A stretch of 64,000 bases of DNA from Lewinellaceae bacterium (lineage in GTDB: Bacteria > Bacteroidota > Bacteroidia > Chitinophagales > Saprospiraceae): positions 273,564-337,563 of the forward strand of contig JACJYE010000010.1 of NCBI GenBank assembly GCA_020636255.1, in the 5' to 3' direction. The position numbers were made by a program, and so were the translations under genes. A model generated the notes under the pieces. The model did no database searches. It was given only the letters and a program-made list of their open reading frames with translations, and was not told where the DNA came from. Every line of letters starts with the position of its first letter. The first letter of the stretch is position 1. Positions 25,568-34,782 of the stretch are shown here, piece after piece.

Positions 25568-25935
25568 GTGTTTGGAGGTATGCGCATCTCAATGTACAAA
25601 AATTGAGAACGGGAGAGGGTTTGTGTATATTGCTTTTTCCTATTTAACATAATATAAATTATAGGACAATACAAGAAATTAAACGCACACGGAGCCCGGT
25701 AGCCAGGCCTGTAATGAAAGCTGAACGACATCACCACAGACACAACAGCCGCACTGCTGTATTTATTTCCATAGTGCCTGCAAGTCTCATGTTTTAGCTT
25801 GTTTACGATACTCGCCCAAATCATTGCCACAACGGTAAAATGGCAATAAGCATTCAGGCTGCATCCCGCCAGTTACAAAACATAGCATTATCCTTCGCCT
25901 GAGTGCTTATTGTTGCACCAGTGAAACAATTTGTT
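25568..25935. other. 368-bp intergenic region, nothing recognised
   Basis: An open frame at 25564-25830 (minus) has no domain, no coding-like composition and no homology I recognise, so it is not called. The spacer is AT-rich near 25620-25680 and contains a small dyad CTCAATxxxTTGAG close to 25590-25607 upstream of the glucosaminidase gene. No promoter of the TAnnTTTG type is clear. Confidence 0.5.
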
Positions 25936-27201
25936 TTATTGGTGTATGGCCATCTGTGTTACGACATCCCCGTTTTCGAATTGCAGGCTAATGGCGTAAA
26001 GCCCTGCCGGCACTGCAAGCTCAGGAAGCGCAATGGCATTGAAGCCTTCGTTGGCCTCAAACCGCCCGCTCCAGGCCAGTTGTCCCAGGCTGTTATGCAT
26101 CAACACCTGTACACGGCCCGCTTGCCTGAGGGAAAACGCCAGTGTCGTTTCGCCTTGCACGGGGTTCGGAAAAACGCCAAGGCCGGAAGAAAAGGCGGTT
26201 TCGGCTTCATGGCTTGAGCTAACATTGCCTACAAATTCCCGGTTAAAGGAGAAATTGCCACTGCTGCTGCCGGAGAAACTGGTGAAAATAACCTTCCAGA
26301 CATCACCCGAAGCTGTTTTTACAAAATAGGCCCTGTCGCCAGGCAAGGACCACTGAAGGGTTTGCAGGTTGAAATCTTTCCAATCGTAGCCGATCACATC
26401 CAGGCCGGATTTCAGGGAGTCTTCATAACTTTCAAAGTTTACGGACTGTGGGTCCACTCCCGTGGCTTTTGCTACTTCCACGCCATAACCTGAGAGCGTT
26501 CCGGTTACCAGGTAATTTACGGGGTCGGGTGAACCGTCGTCCAGGGGAGCACTGTAGCGGGTAAACAGAAGGTCCCATTGCTGGGGAAAATAATCAAGCA
26601 CCTCTCCCCCACCGGTGAACGTAAAAAAGGCCAGGCTGCCGAAATCAGCTCTGTTGATCGTCTTTACGGTTTCTGCTGAACCGTCGAGGTTTGCGTATTT
26701 AAAAGTGTAAATGCCCTGCTCCAGTGAAACAATTTGTATTTTCTTGTAGGCGCCGTTCCGCAATTTCAGGACGAAGACCTCATCGCCAATGATGGCGTCC
26801 TGCGACTGGATGTAATACCCCCAGCCGTAGTCGTCGGGGTCTCCCGGGTCGTTATTGGCGTTGAACGCGCCGTGTTCCCAACTGAGCTCGTCGTTGTACA
26901 GGCGCAGCTCCAGGCTTCCTGTACTGATCGTAGCGTTGAAATCACTGGTTGGCGCTTCGTACAGTTCGAGTTCGGTACCGGAAGACCCTGCTGCTTCGTT
27001 GACATGGATACCAGCTCCCTGCGCACCGCCCGTAAAAAAGGCGATATCCCATTCTGTGTTGAGGCTGTTATCCATCGTGTTGGCTTCGAAGGCGTAGAAA
27101 CCCTGAATAATGTAAGAGGGCCCGTATGTACCTTGTACCGATTGAGCCCCGGCCTGGCCTGCCCAGCAGGCCAGCGTTAGCAGGAGTAATTTATTCTTCA
27201 T
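25936..27201 (-). CDS. HmuY-like protein with T9SS type A sorting domain
   Basis: A 421-residue secreted protein: Sec signal (LLLLTLACWAGQAGAQS), then two related HmuY-like segments (TEWDIAFFTGGAQGAGIHV near residue 50 and QQWDLLFTRYSAPLDDGSPD near 210, each followed by glycine-rich strands). At the end is a type A T9SS sorting domain of about 80 residues (LGVFPNPVQGETTLAFSLRQ, LPAGLYAISLQFENG, VTQMAIHQ). HmuY of Porphyromonas binds heme, but its ligand histidines cannot be placed here, so heme binding is only a possibility. The protein should be exported across the outer membrane and either attached to the surface or released. A 15-bp tandem repeat lies just upstream of its start. Confidence 0.75.
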   Translation of the reverse strand: MKNKLLLLTLACWAGQAGAQSVQGTYGPSYIIQGFYAFEANTMDNSLNTEWDIAFFTGGAQGAGIHVNEAAGSSGTELELYEAPTSDFNATISTGSLELRLYNDELSWEHGAFNANNDPGDPDDYGWGYYIQSQDAIIGDEVFVLKLRNGAYKKIQIVSLEQGIYTFKYANLDGSAETVKTINRADFGSLAFFTFTGGGEVLDYFPQQWDLLFTRYSAPLDDGSPDPVNYLVTGTLSGYGVEVAKATGVDPQSVNFESYEDSLKSGLDVIGYDWKDFNLQTLQWSLPGDRAYFVKTASGDVWKVIFTSFSGSSSGNFSFNREFVGNVSSSHEAETAFSSGLGVFPNPVQGETTLAFSLRQAGRVQVLMHNSLGQLAWSGRFEANEGFNAIALPELAVPAGLYAISLQFENGDVVTQMAIHQ

Positions 27202-27215
27202 GTTTTTTATTTGTT

Positions 27216-27245
27216 ATTGATACACTAAATATTGATACACTAAAT
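27216..27245. repeat. 15-bp tandem direct repeat upstream of the HmuY-like gene
   Basis: ATTGATACACTAAAT occurs twice head to tail (27216-27230 and 27231-27245), 15-44 bases before the start at 27201 on the minus strand. The exact repeat in the promoter interval suggests a regulator binding site. Confidence 0.6.
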
Positions 27246-27336
27246 TATGCCAAGGCCGCATCAGCGCTGAACTTTCCATGTCATTTTTAAGTAATTGTTC
27301 TTAAATTACTATTTTTCCAGAAAAAAATCCGGCGAG

Positions 27337-28629
27337 ATGGAAGCCTATGCCAAGGTGCTGAATTATGCTATTCCTTTCTTTATTTCACTGTTATTGCTGG
27401 AAGTGGTTGTAGCCCGGATACAGGGAGCAAAAGTCATCCGGGGGATGGACACCCTATCGAGCCTGAGCTCCGGCCTGACGAATACGATCAAGGACGTGCT
27501 GGGCCTTACTGCCGTTATCGTCTCCTATGGCTGGTTCGTAGAGCATCTGGCCCTGTTCGAGATCAGGGCCACCTGGTTGGTTTACATACTAGCTTTTACA
27601 GGGCTTGATTTTGCAGGTTACTGGGTACACCGCCTGTCCCATCAGGTCAACATTTTCTGGAACCGGCACATCATTCACCACAGCAGTGAAGAATACAACC
27701 TCGGCTGCGCCCTAAGGCAATCCATATCCGGTTTTGTTTCCATTACTGTGTTCTTCCTTATTCCGATCGCCTTTTTAGGTGTGCCTGCGGAGGTTGTCAA
27801 CGTCGTGGCGCCCTTGCATTTATTTGCGCAATACTGGTACCACACCCGGTTGATCGGGAAGATGGGGTTTCTGGAAAAGGCCATCGTCACGCCGTCGCAC
27901 CACAGGGTGCACCACGCGATCAACCCTGAGTATCTGGACAAGAACCTGTCGGCGATCTTTATCTTCTGGGATAAGCTTTTCGGCACCTTTCAGGAAGAAC
28001 TGGATGATGTTCCTCCCGTTTATGGCGTTACCAGGCCGGTGCATACCTGGAACCCCATTATCATCAACTTTCAGCACTTATGGCTCCTGATCAAGGACGC
28101 CTGGCGGACGCGTTCGATCTCAGCAAAGTTCAAGATCTGGTTTATGCCAACCGGCTGGCGCCCGGCCGATGTAGCTGAGGCATACCCTGTGGACTCCATT
28201 AAGGATGTTTACCATTTTGCTAAATACAGCCCCGAAGCATCCTTGTGGCTGCAGCTGTGGTCGTGGGTACAATTTGCTTTCACGTTCGCCCTGATGATGT
28301 ATTTGTTTAACAATCTTGGTGTTATAGGTTTCTCAGGCGCACTGGCGTATGGCGGTTTTCTGTTCCTGGCCATTTTTAGTTATTCTATGCTTATGGACAG
28401 GAACCCGAATGCATGGTGGGTAGAGAGCGGGAAATCTGCTATAGGCCTTTGGATGATCTATCAACAGGGAGGCTGGTTCTTTCTGGATTCGATATGGCCT
28501 GGAGGAAGCTGGTTTGTTGCCGGGTACCTCATTGTTTCAGCGCTGGTGTCGCTGGCCTTCGTTGTATTCGAAATACTGCCAGACAGGCCTGTCAATAGCA
28601 GGAACCCTAGCTATTGGGCAGGTAAATAA
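27337..28629 (+). CDS. Sterol desaturase / fatty acid hydroxylase family protein
   Basis: A 430-residue membrane protein. The di-iron histidine clusters are complete: HRLSH, HIIHHSSEEYN and HHRVHHAINPEY, all in the N-terminal 230 residues, between TM helices. The C-terminal 150 residues add three or four more TM segments (LWSWVQFAFTFALMMYLF, GFLFLAIFSYSMLM, IVSALVSLAFVVFEI), a feature of the alkylglycerol-monooxygenase-like subgroup. It should use O2 to hydroxylate or desaturate a lipid in the membrane; the exact lipid is unknown. The start is the ATG at 27337; an upstream TTG at 27295 is less likely. Confidence 0.87.
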   Translation: MEAYAKVLNYAIPFFISLLLLEVVVARIQGAKVIRGMDTLSSLSSGLTNTIKDVLGLTAVIVSYGWFVEHLALFEIRATWLVYILAFTGLDFAGYWVHRLSHQVNIFWNRHIIHHSSEEYNLGCALRQSISGFVSITVFFLIPIAFLGVPAEVVNVVAPLHLFAQYWYHTRLIGKMGFLEKAIVTPSHHRVHHAINPEYLDKNLSAIFIFWDKLFGTFQEELDDVPPVYGVTRPVHTWNPIIINFQHLWLLIKDAWRTRSISAKFKIWFMPTGWRPADVAEAYPVDSIKDVYHFAKYSPEASLWLQLWSWVQFAFTFALMMYLFNNLGVIGFSGALAYGGFLFLAIFSYSMLMDRNPNAWWVESGKSAIGLWMIYQQGGWFFLDSIWPGGSWFVAGYLIVSALVSLAFVVFEILPDRPVNSRNPSYWAGK

Positions 28630-28639
28630 AAGCAAAAAA

Positions 28640-28682
28640 AGGGCAGAAGGAATCACACCTCCCCTGCCCTACCTCTTTTTTT
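28640..28682 (+). terminator. Rho-independent terminator
   Basis: AGGGCAG (28640-28646) pairs with CTGCCCT (28664-28670) and is followed by ACCTC and an eight-base T-run. It lies 11 bases after the sterol-desaturase-family stop codon. Confidence 0.65.
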
Positions 28683-28698
28683 AACGATTAATATTGAT

Positions 28699-28706
28699 TA
28701 TATTTG
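28699..28706 (+). promoter_or_regulatory. Candidate promoter -7 box for the giant repeat protein
   Basis: TATATTTG fits TAnnTTTG and is the only good match in the 250-base spacer before the ATG at 28882. The leader would be about 170 bases. No clear -33 box is seen because the preceding terminator T-run occupies that position. Confidence 0.4.
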
Positions 28707-28881
28707 CATCTGTGGTTTTGATACCAACAGCTTCCCTCTTAGTATAAGCTTCACCCCGGTTCGAATTATTCCCCAGTACTGAGCTGTCTTTTCTCATAAC
28801 CTATCCTGCATAGGGATTCCCTATCTATACTGCAAGGGCAATAAAACTTGAATATACACTTGAAAACCAAACACTTATCTA

Positions 28882-31800
28882 ATGAAGAAGCTCAAGCACA
28901 CTATCTTACCCATTTTGCTCCTGCTTTCATCATGGAGCTCCCTTCACGCCCAATTTCCCTGCTTCAATGGCATTGCGCTCATCGGGCCCAACGGCGACGG
29001 GCCGGTTGACCTTTGCCAGGACGGGCAGGGTTCCCGGCTCAATTTCACCACCAACCTTCACGCTTTACCGATCGGTTACCTGGTAGTTGACGAGAATGAT
29101 GTGATCGTATACATCGGGTTGAGCGGTACTATAGATTTCGGGAACTTTACAGGCAACAGCTTTAGGGTTTACGGATTTAATTTCATCGGGCCCATCACTG
29201 CCGAAGCAGGCGACCCCTTTGGCACGCCCCTCGCAGGGGGATGTTACGCCCTTACCGCCAACTCTATTGCAGTGAGCGGCGACGCGCTGGCGGGTGGTAC
29301 GGTGAGTACCCAGGATGGCGATACGGAAGCCTACACCTGCCCGGGCGACGGCCTGGCGGATGTCGTTCAGTTCGACAGTGCTGGCGTAGCAGCAGGCGCC
29401 AGTTTTGTCTACATCGTTACGGATGAGAACAACATAATCACAAATATCCTCAATGGAGACAGTGCGGACTTTGAAAATGACAGCACCGGCGTTTCCAGAG
29501 TCTGGGGGCTCTCCTACCAGGGTAACCTCACTGCCATGATAGGCGACAACGCCAGCGCTACCAGCCTGGCCGACGGCTGTTTTTCACTCTCTGAAAACTA
29601 TGTGGCCGTTTACCGGGAAGAACCCAAAGGAGGCATGGTGAGTACGGAGGAAGGAGCAGTGGACGTCTTATTTTGCGCCGGCGGCAGTACAACGACGCTG
29701 ATCCGTTTCGACAGTACGGATACAGGTAACAGCAATTATGCCTATATCGTTACCGATACGAATAATGTCATCCTGTTCATCAGCGATACGGATGAGATCG
29801 ACTTTGATAGCCTGGGTTCGGATATCTGCCGGGCCTGGGGGCTGGCGTATACGGGTACGCTCACTGCCATGGTGGGAGATACGGCTGGTGTAGCCAGCCT
29901 CTCCGACGGCTGTTTTGCCTTATCGGAGAATTACGTTACGGTCGATAAAAACGGCGCCAACGGTGGCATGGTTTCCACAGAGGGCGGTGCTTCGGAGGCA
30001 TATACCTGCCCGAACGATATGGTGGCCGACACTGTGCGTTTTGACACTACCGGCGTAGCAGGCGATTTCTTCCAGTTCCTGCTCACAGACACCAGCGACG
30101 TTATTCTGGCACTGCCCGATACGAATTTTGTGGATTTTGAAGCATACGGGCCTGGTATATACCGCGTCTGGGGGCTGGCCTACAACGGCATGTTAACAGC
30201 TATGGCTGGGGATACGGCAAGCACCACTACCCTATCGGACGACTGTTTTGCACTTTCCGCAAGCTACCTGACGATTTATCATATCAGCCCTGAAGCAGGC
30301 ATGGTGCAAACCGAAGATGGCGATACAGTAGTCTACACCTGCCCTGGAGACAGCCTCCCCGACATCGTGCAGTTTGACAGCACAGGCGTAACCGGAGGGG
30401 CTTACACTTATCTTGTGACGGATGAAAATAATGTCATACAGCTGATCCCCGCATCCGACAGCGCAGATTTCGATTCGTTGCCGGTTGGCAATTACCGGGT
30501 TTGGGGCCTTGCCTATAACGGTATGTTAACGGCTGCGGCCGGCGATACTGCTTCAACTGCCATACTGTCCGACGCCTGTTTCGGCCTTTCCGGCAACTAC
30601 ATCACCATTTACAGGGAAACGCCCGAGGGCGGCATGGTTGCATTGGAAAACGGGGCTACTACTGCTTATGTATGCCCGGGCGACAGTATACCCGATATCC
30701 TTCAATTTGACAGCACGGGAACAGGAAACAGCCTGTATACCTATATCGTAACCGATACCAATGATGTCGTTTTATCTATTCCTGCAACCGATGAGGTTGA
30801 TTTCGATAGTGCCGCCATCGGTGAATGCCGGGTTTGGGGGTTGGCGTACACAGGTACGCTGACGGTTATGCCTGGCGATTCGCTCTCGGCGGCTATGCTG
30901 GCGGACGGTTGCTACGGCCTATCCGGCAATTACGTTACCGTTATCAAGGAACAGCCTGAAGGCGGGTCTGTCCTTACGGAAAGCGGGCAGGCTGATATCT
31001 ATTTCTGCACAAGCGGCGGCCCGGCAGATGTCGTCCGGATGGATAGCAGCGGGACTTCCAATACGGCATACGTTTACCTCGTAACGGACAGTTCGAATAT
31101 TATAACCAGCGTTGCTCCAAGTGACGAGATCGCACTCTCTGCCTATGCTACCGGGCAATACCGCATCTGGGGCCTTGCCTATACCGGTACGCTCAGCGCA
31201 CAGGCGGGCGACGATGCAGGCAGCGCCCTCCTTTCCGACGGCTGCTTCAGCCTTTCCGGCAACTATGTTTCCGTAGTGCTCGATGCCGTGGCCGGTGGTA
31301 CGGTATCTACCGAAAGCGGCGCAACAGCCGTTTCTATCTGTCTGGGCACGACGCCGGCCGATACGATCCGTTTGGATAGCATCGGCGCCGGCGGCGAGCG
31401 CTATGCTTTTGTCCTGACGGACACCAATAACGTCATATTGGATCTCCCCGCAGCGGGAGTGGTGTTGCCCGACAGCTTAGGTGCAGGGCTTTACAGGGCC
31501 TGGGGCCTTGCCTACAACGGCAACCTGACTGCCGCAATAGGTGATACGGCTTCTCTGGCCATTCTGGCCGACAGTTGTTTTGCCCTGTCGGAAAACTACG
31601 TAACCCTGGAATTTGCTATGGCAGCCGGCGGCACCATAAGCACGGCAAGCGGAGACACTGCTATCTTCCTTTGCGTGGGCAACAACCAACCGGACACCGT
31701 CTTTTTTGATAGTACCGGCGTAACTACCGGGGGGTATACCTATCTGGTCACAGACACCAATAACGTTATCCTGGACATTCTGTCTGGTGATAGCTATGAC

Positions 31801-34605
31801 TTCGACTCATCAGGCGTAGGCACCTTGCGTGTATGGGGGCTGGCCTATACGGGTATGCTCACGGCCATGGCGGGTGATACCGCGTCAATAGCCGTTCTGT
31901 CCGATGCGTGTTACAGTTTATCAGGCAATTACGTGACGCTCAACCTGGAAGGCATCGACGGCGGCACAGTCCAAACCGAAGCTGGCCAGACACAGCTGTT
32001 CATCTGCCCGGGCAACGGCATCGCCGATGTTGTTCATTTCGACAGCCTGGGCATCGGCGCGGGCGCTTTTACCTATCTTATTACCGATGAAAACAACGTC
32101 ATCCTGGAGATCCTCAGCGGCGACAGCTATGATTTTGAACCTTCCGGTATAGGGGCCTTAAGGGTATGGGGCCTGGTATACGATGGCAACCTGACAGCTG
32201 CCGTAGGTGACATAGCATCGAGCGCCATGCTGGCGGACGGCTGTTACAGCCTTTCCGGCAACTACGTTACGGTCATCAGAGACCAGCCTCAGGGAGGCAG
32301 CGTCGGTGCTGCCAATGGAGATACGGTGGTATACACCTGCCCGGGAGATGGAATGGCAGACGTCGTCAGCTTTGACGCTTCAGGAGCTTCCAGCAGCCCT
32401 TATGTCTTCATCTTGGCCGATTCGAATAATGTGATCATCGAGTTGCTCACCGGAAACACAGTGGATTTTGAGGGCGACAGCCTTGGTGTCTCCTATATCT
32501 GGGGCCTGGCCTATACCGGCAACCTGACAGCCATGGCCGGCGACACCCTTACGTCTGCCACCCTTTCCGATGATTGTTACGGCCTTTCCGATAACTTCGT
32601 CACCGTTTACCATGAAGCACCGGAGGGCGGCACCATAAGCACAGCAAGCGGCCAGGATACCGTATCGGCCTGTGTCAGCGACGGGTTGCCCGACCTGGTA
32701 CAGTTGGATAGCACTGGCGTCGGCAATAGCCAGTACACGTATATCTTAACCGACACCAGTAACCTCATTCTGAGCATTCTCACGGGTGATGTAGTCGATT
32801 TCGACGGCACCGGAGGAGGCATTAACCGGATATGGGGGCTGGCCTATACCGGCACGCTGACGGCGATGCCGGGTGATACGGCCTCGGCTGCAATGCTTTC
32901 CGACGACTGCTTCGACCTTTCCGGCAATTTTATTACGGTCATTAAAGAATCCCTCGTAGGCGGCAGGGTCTTTTCCGAAGATGAGGAAGTCACTTTATAC
33001 ACCTGCCCTGGCGATAGCATGCCGGATACGATAAAATTTGACAGCATCGCCGTTATCGGAGGAGCATATACCTATCTGGTCACGGACACCAATAACGTCA
33101 TACTGACGATACCCGATCAGGATTTCGAAGATTTCGAGAGCTATGGCATTGGCGTTTCGCGGGTGTGGGGCCTGGCTTATAATGGGATGCTGACGGCGAT
33201 GGCCGGCGACACCCTTTTCGTGGCCAGCCTTGCTGATGAATGTTATGCGTTGTCTACCAACTACATTACGGTTTACCGGGACATCCCGGACGGTGGCACG
33301 GTCAGCACGCCTGACAGCTCGATGGAGATCAATGCCTGCACGGTGGCAAACCTGGCTGACGTGATCCTGGCCGATAGCATGAGTGTCGTCAACAGCCTGT
33401 TCGCCTACGTGATCACAGATACCAATAACGTCATTCTGTTGCCACCAAGCCTCGACCTTTCGGGCTTCGGTAGCCTGGGCATAAGCCCCACCCGAGTATG
33501 GGCCATGGCCTATACCGGCAATATAACGGCTATGGTGGGCGACACCGCAACGATCGCAGCCCTTTCCGATGATTGTTATGACCTGTCGGATAATTTCATC
33601 CTCGCCAATCTCGAAGAGGTCGATGGCGGGCTGATCCGCACGACGGATCAGGAAACCGTTACATACGTTTGCCCTGGAGACGGGAATGCCGATGTATTAT
33701 ATTTCGAGAATTACGGCGTTATCGGTGCGAATTACGCGTTGTTGCTTACAGATACCAGCAATGTTGTCATCGGTACCAACGGCGGCATGGACCCCACCAA
33801 TTTTGAGGGCCTTGGCGTTGGCATTACCCGGGTTTGGGGGTTGGCCTATTCCGACAGCCTACTTGTCATGCCTGGCGATACGGTTGGCTTCGCCGGCCTG
33901 GCCAGCGGATGTTATGATCTATCCGAAAACTATGTGGCCGTGAACCAGGACGTGCCATACGGCGGCCATGTCATGACGGAAGACGGCGATACGATCGTAG
34001 TAGTGACACCTGGTGACGGCTTTACGGATTGGGTATACTTCGATAGCGCCGGAGTAAGCAACAGCCGGTTTGTCTATCTGCTTACGGACTCCAACGATGT
34101 GATCATACAGATCCTTGACGAGGACGTCTTCAATTTCGAGAACTCCGGCCAGGGGCCCAACCACGTCTGGGGGTTAGCTTACACGGGAACGCTAACCGCT
34201 ATGGCAGGTGATACGGCAACCTTAGCGAGCCTGAGTGATGACTGCTTCAGCCTGTCCGACAACTATATAGCCATTATGAAGGCCACCAACCTTAACGATG
34301 GCCCGAGCACTGAAGCTCAACCGGAAAATGGCAGGCAGGCGCTCGCAATCGAGCTGTGGCCTATCCCCGTAGCCCAGACGCTCAGGGTAAATATCGGCCA
34401 GGAACCGGCAGAAGTACGTTCAGGTGGTACTGGAAGGCTTGAAATACTGGACCAGGGTGGCAGAGTTGTGCTCAGCAGGGCCATTGAGGCGGATGCTGAA
34501 AGCCAGCAGCTGGGCCTGGACGTAGAAAACCTGCAACCGGGCTTTTACATGATCAGGTGTAATACGGGCCGTGAGGTCAAAACGGTGCGTTTCCTGAAGC
34601 AATAA
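28882..34605 (+). CDS. 1907-residue surface protein of sixteen 111-residue repeats with T9SS domain
   Basis: A very large secreted protein. It has a Sec signal (ILPILLLLSSWSSLHAQ), then 16 units with a nearly invariant 333-nt period; marker positions at 29167, 29500, 29833, 30166, 30499, 30832, 31165 and 31498 are spaced exactly 333, with one extra codon by the last unit. The consensus unit runs GGTVSTExGDTxxYTCPGDG, ADVVxFDSTGV, YTYLVTDTNNVILxI, DFDSxGxGxxRVWGLAYTG, LTAMAGDTAS, LSDGCFxLSGNYVTV. There are two Cys per unit, probably disulfides. The unit is Ig/adhesin-like and is not a family I can name. The end is a type A sorting domain (IELWPIPVAQTLRVNI, LEILDQGGRVVLS, LQPGFYMIRCNTGREVKTVR). 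Adhesion, predation or matrix roles are guesses. Confidence 0.9.
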   Translation: MKKLKHTILPILLLLSSWSSLHAQFPCFNGIALIGPNGDGPVDLCQDGQGSRLNFTTNLHALPIGYLVVDENDVIVYIGLSGTIDFGNFTGNSFRVYGFNFIGPITAEAGDPFGTPLAGGCYALTANSIAVSGDALAGGTVSTQDGDTEAYTCPGDGLADVVQFDSAGVAAGASFVYIVTDENNIITNILNGDSADFENDSTGVSRVWGLSYQGNLTAMIGDNASATSLADGCFSLSENYVAVYREEPKGGMVSTEEGAVDVLFCAGGSTTTLIRFDSTDTGNSNYAYIVTDTNNVILFISDTDEIDFDSLGSDICRAWGLAYTGTLTAMVGDTAGVASLSDGCFALSENYVTVDKNGANGGMVSTEGGASEAYTCPNDMVADTVRFDTTGVAGDFFQFLLTDTSDVILALPDTNFVDFEAYGPGIYRVWGLAYNGMLTAMAGDTASTTTLSDDCFALSASYLTIYHISPEAGMVQTEDGDTVVYTCPGDSLPDIVQFDSTGVTGGAYTYLVTDENNVIQLIPASDSADFDSLPVGNYRVWGLAYNGMLTAAAGDTASTAILSDACFGLSGNYITIYRETPEGGMVALENGATTAYVCPGDSIPDILQFDSTGTGNSLYTYIVTDTNDVVLSIPATDEVDFDSAAIGECRVWGLAYTGTLTVMPGDSLSAAMLADGCYGLSGNYVTVIKEQPEGGSVLTESGQADIYFCTSGGPADVVRMDSSGTSNTAYVYLVTDSSNIITSVAPSDEIALSAYATGQYRIWGLAYTGTLSAQAGDDAGSALLSDGCFSLSGNYVSVVLDAVAGGTVSTESGATAVSICLGTTPADTIRLDSIGAGGERYAFVLTDTNNVILDLPAAGVVLPDSLGAGLYRAWGLAYNGNLTAAIGDTASLAILADSCFALSENYVTLEFAMAAGGTISTASGDTAIFLCVGNNQPDTVFFDSTGVTTGGYTYLVTDTNNVILDILSGDSYDFDSSGVGTLRVWGLAYTGMLTAMAGDTASIAVLSDACYSLSGNYVTLNLEGIDGGTVQTEAGQTQLFICPGNGIADVVHFDSLGIGAGAFTYLITDENNVILEILSGDSYDFEPSGIGALRVWGLVYDGNLTAAVGDIASSAMLADGCYSLSGNYVTVIRDQPQGGSVGAANGDTVVYTCPGDGMADVVSFDASGASSSPYVFILADSNNVIIELLTGNTVDFEGDSLGVSYIWGLAYTGNLTAMAGDTLTSATLSDDCYGLSDNFVTVYHEAPEGGTISTASGQDTVSACVSDGLPDLVQLDSTGVGNSQYTYILTDTSNLILSILTGDVVDFDGTGGGINRIWGLAYTGTLTAMPGDTASAAMLSDDCFDLSGNFITVIKESLVGGRVFSEDEEVTLYTCPGDSMPDTIKFDSIAVIGGAYTYLVTDTNNVILTIPDQDFEDFESYGIGVSRVWGLAYNGMLTAMAGDTLFVASLADECYALSTNYITVYRDIPDGGTVSTPDSSMEINACTVANLADVILADSMSVVNSLFAYVITDTNNVILLPPSLDLSGFGSLGISPTRVWAMAYTGNITAMVGDTATIAALSDDCYDLSDNFILANLEEVDGGLIRTTDQETVTYVCPGDGNADVLYFENYGVIGANYALLLTDTSNVVIGTNGGMDPTNFEGLGVGITRVWGLAYSDSLLVMPGDTVGFAGLASGCYDLSENYVAVNQDVPYGGHVMTEDGDTIVVVTPGDGFTDWVYFDSAGVSNSRFVYLLTDSNDVIIQILDEDVFNFENSGQGPNHVWGLAYTGTLTAMAGDTATLASLSDDCFSLSDNYIAIMKATNLNDGPSTEAQPENGRQALAIELWPIPVAQTLRVNIGQEPAEVRSGGTGRLEILDQGGRVVLSRAIEADAESQQLGLDVENLQPGFYMIRCNTGREVKTVRFLKQ

Positions 34606-34657
34606 TGTGTTGGGGATTGTCACAGAAGTAAACGCTGAGGCATTCCCGGCAAATATA

Positions 34658-34747
34658 AAACCGCATAGACGCAGAGGACGCAGAGGTTTTTCGTGGGAAG
34701 AGCTCCTTCTATACGCCTTTTCTCCGCGTCCTTTGCGTTTTGCGGTT
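34658..34747. repeat. Imperfect inverted repeat with GACGCAGAG motifs
   Basis: AACCGCATAGACGCAGAGGA and following bases (34658-34686) pair imperfectly with a segment ending GCGTTTTGCGGTT (34722-34747). It fills the spacer between two convergent genes. Tandem ACGCAGAG motifs of this kind occur as dispersed intergenic repeats in several environmental phyla. It may also help terminate transcription. Confidence 0.5.
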
Positions 34748-34753
34748 TATTAA

Positions 34754-34782
34754 TTCCAAGCATTTTTGATACGGCCAATGCC
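34754..34782. other. Short spacer between repeat and convergent gene end
   Basis: Nothing recognised; included only to note that the 34606-34782 spacer holds no gene apart from the inverted repeat. Confidence 0.4.

Noticed and set aside
25564..25830. 88-codon frame on the minus strand
   Set aside because: No domain, signal sequence or coding-like pattern; lies in a spacer and overlaps the glucosaminidase start.
28882..34605. CRISPR or satellite DNA
   Set aside because: The 333-nt period is conserved at protein level with diverged codons in one long reading frame, as expected for protein domains.
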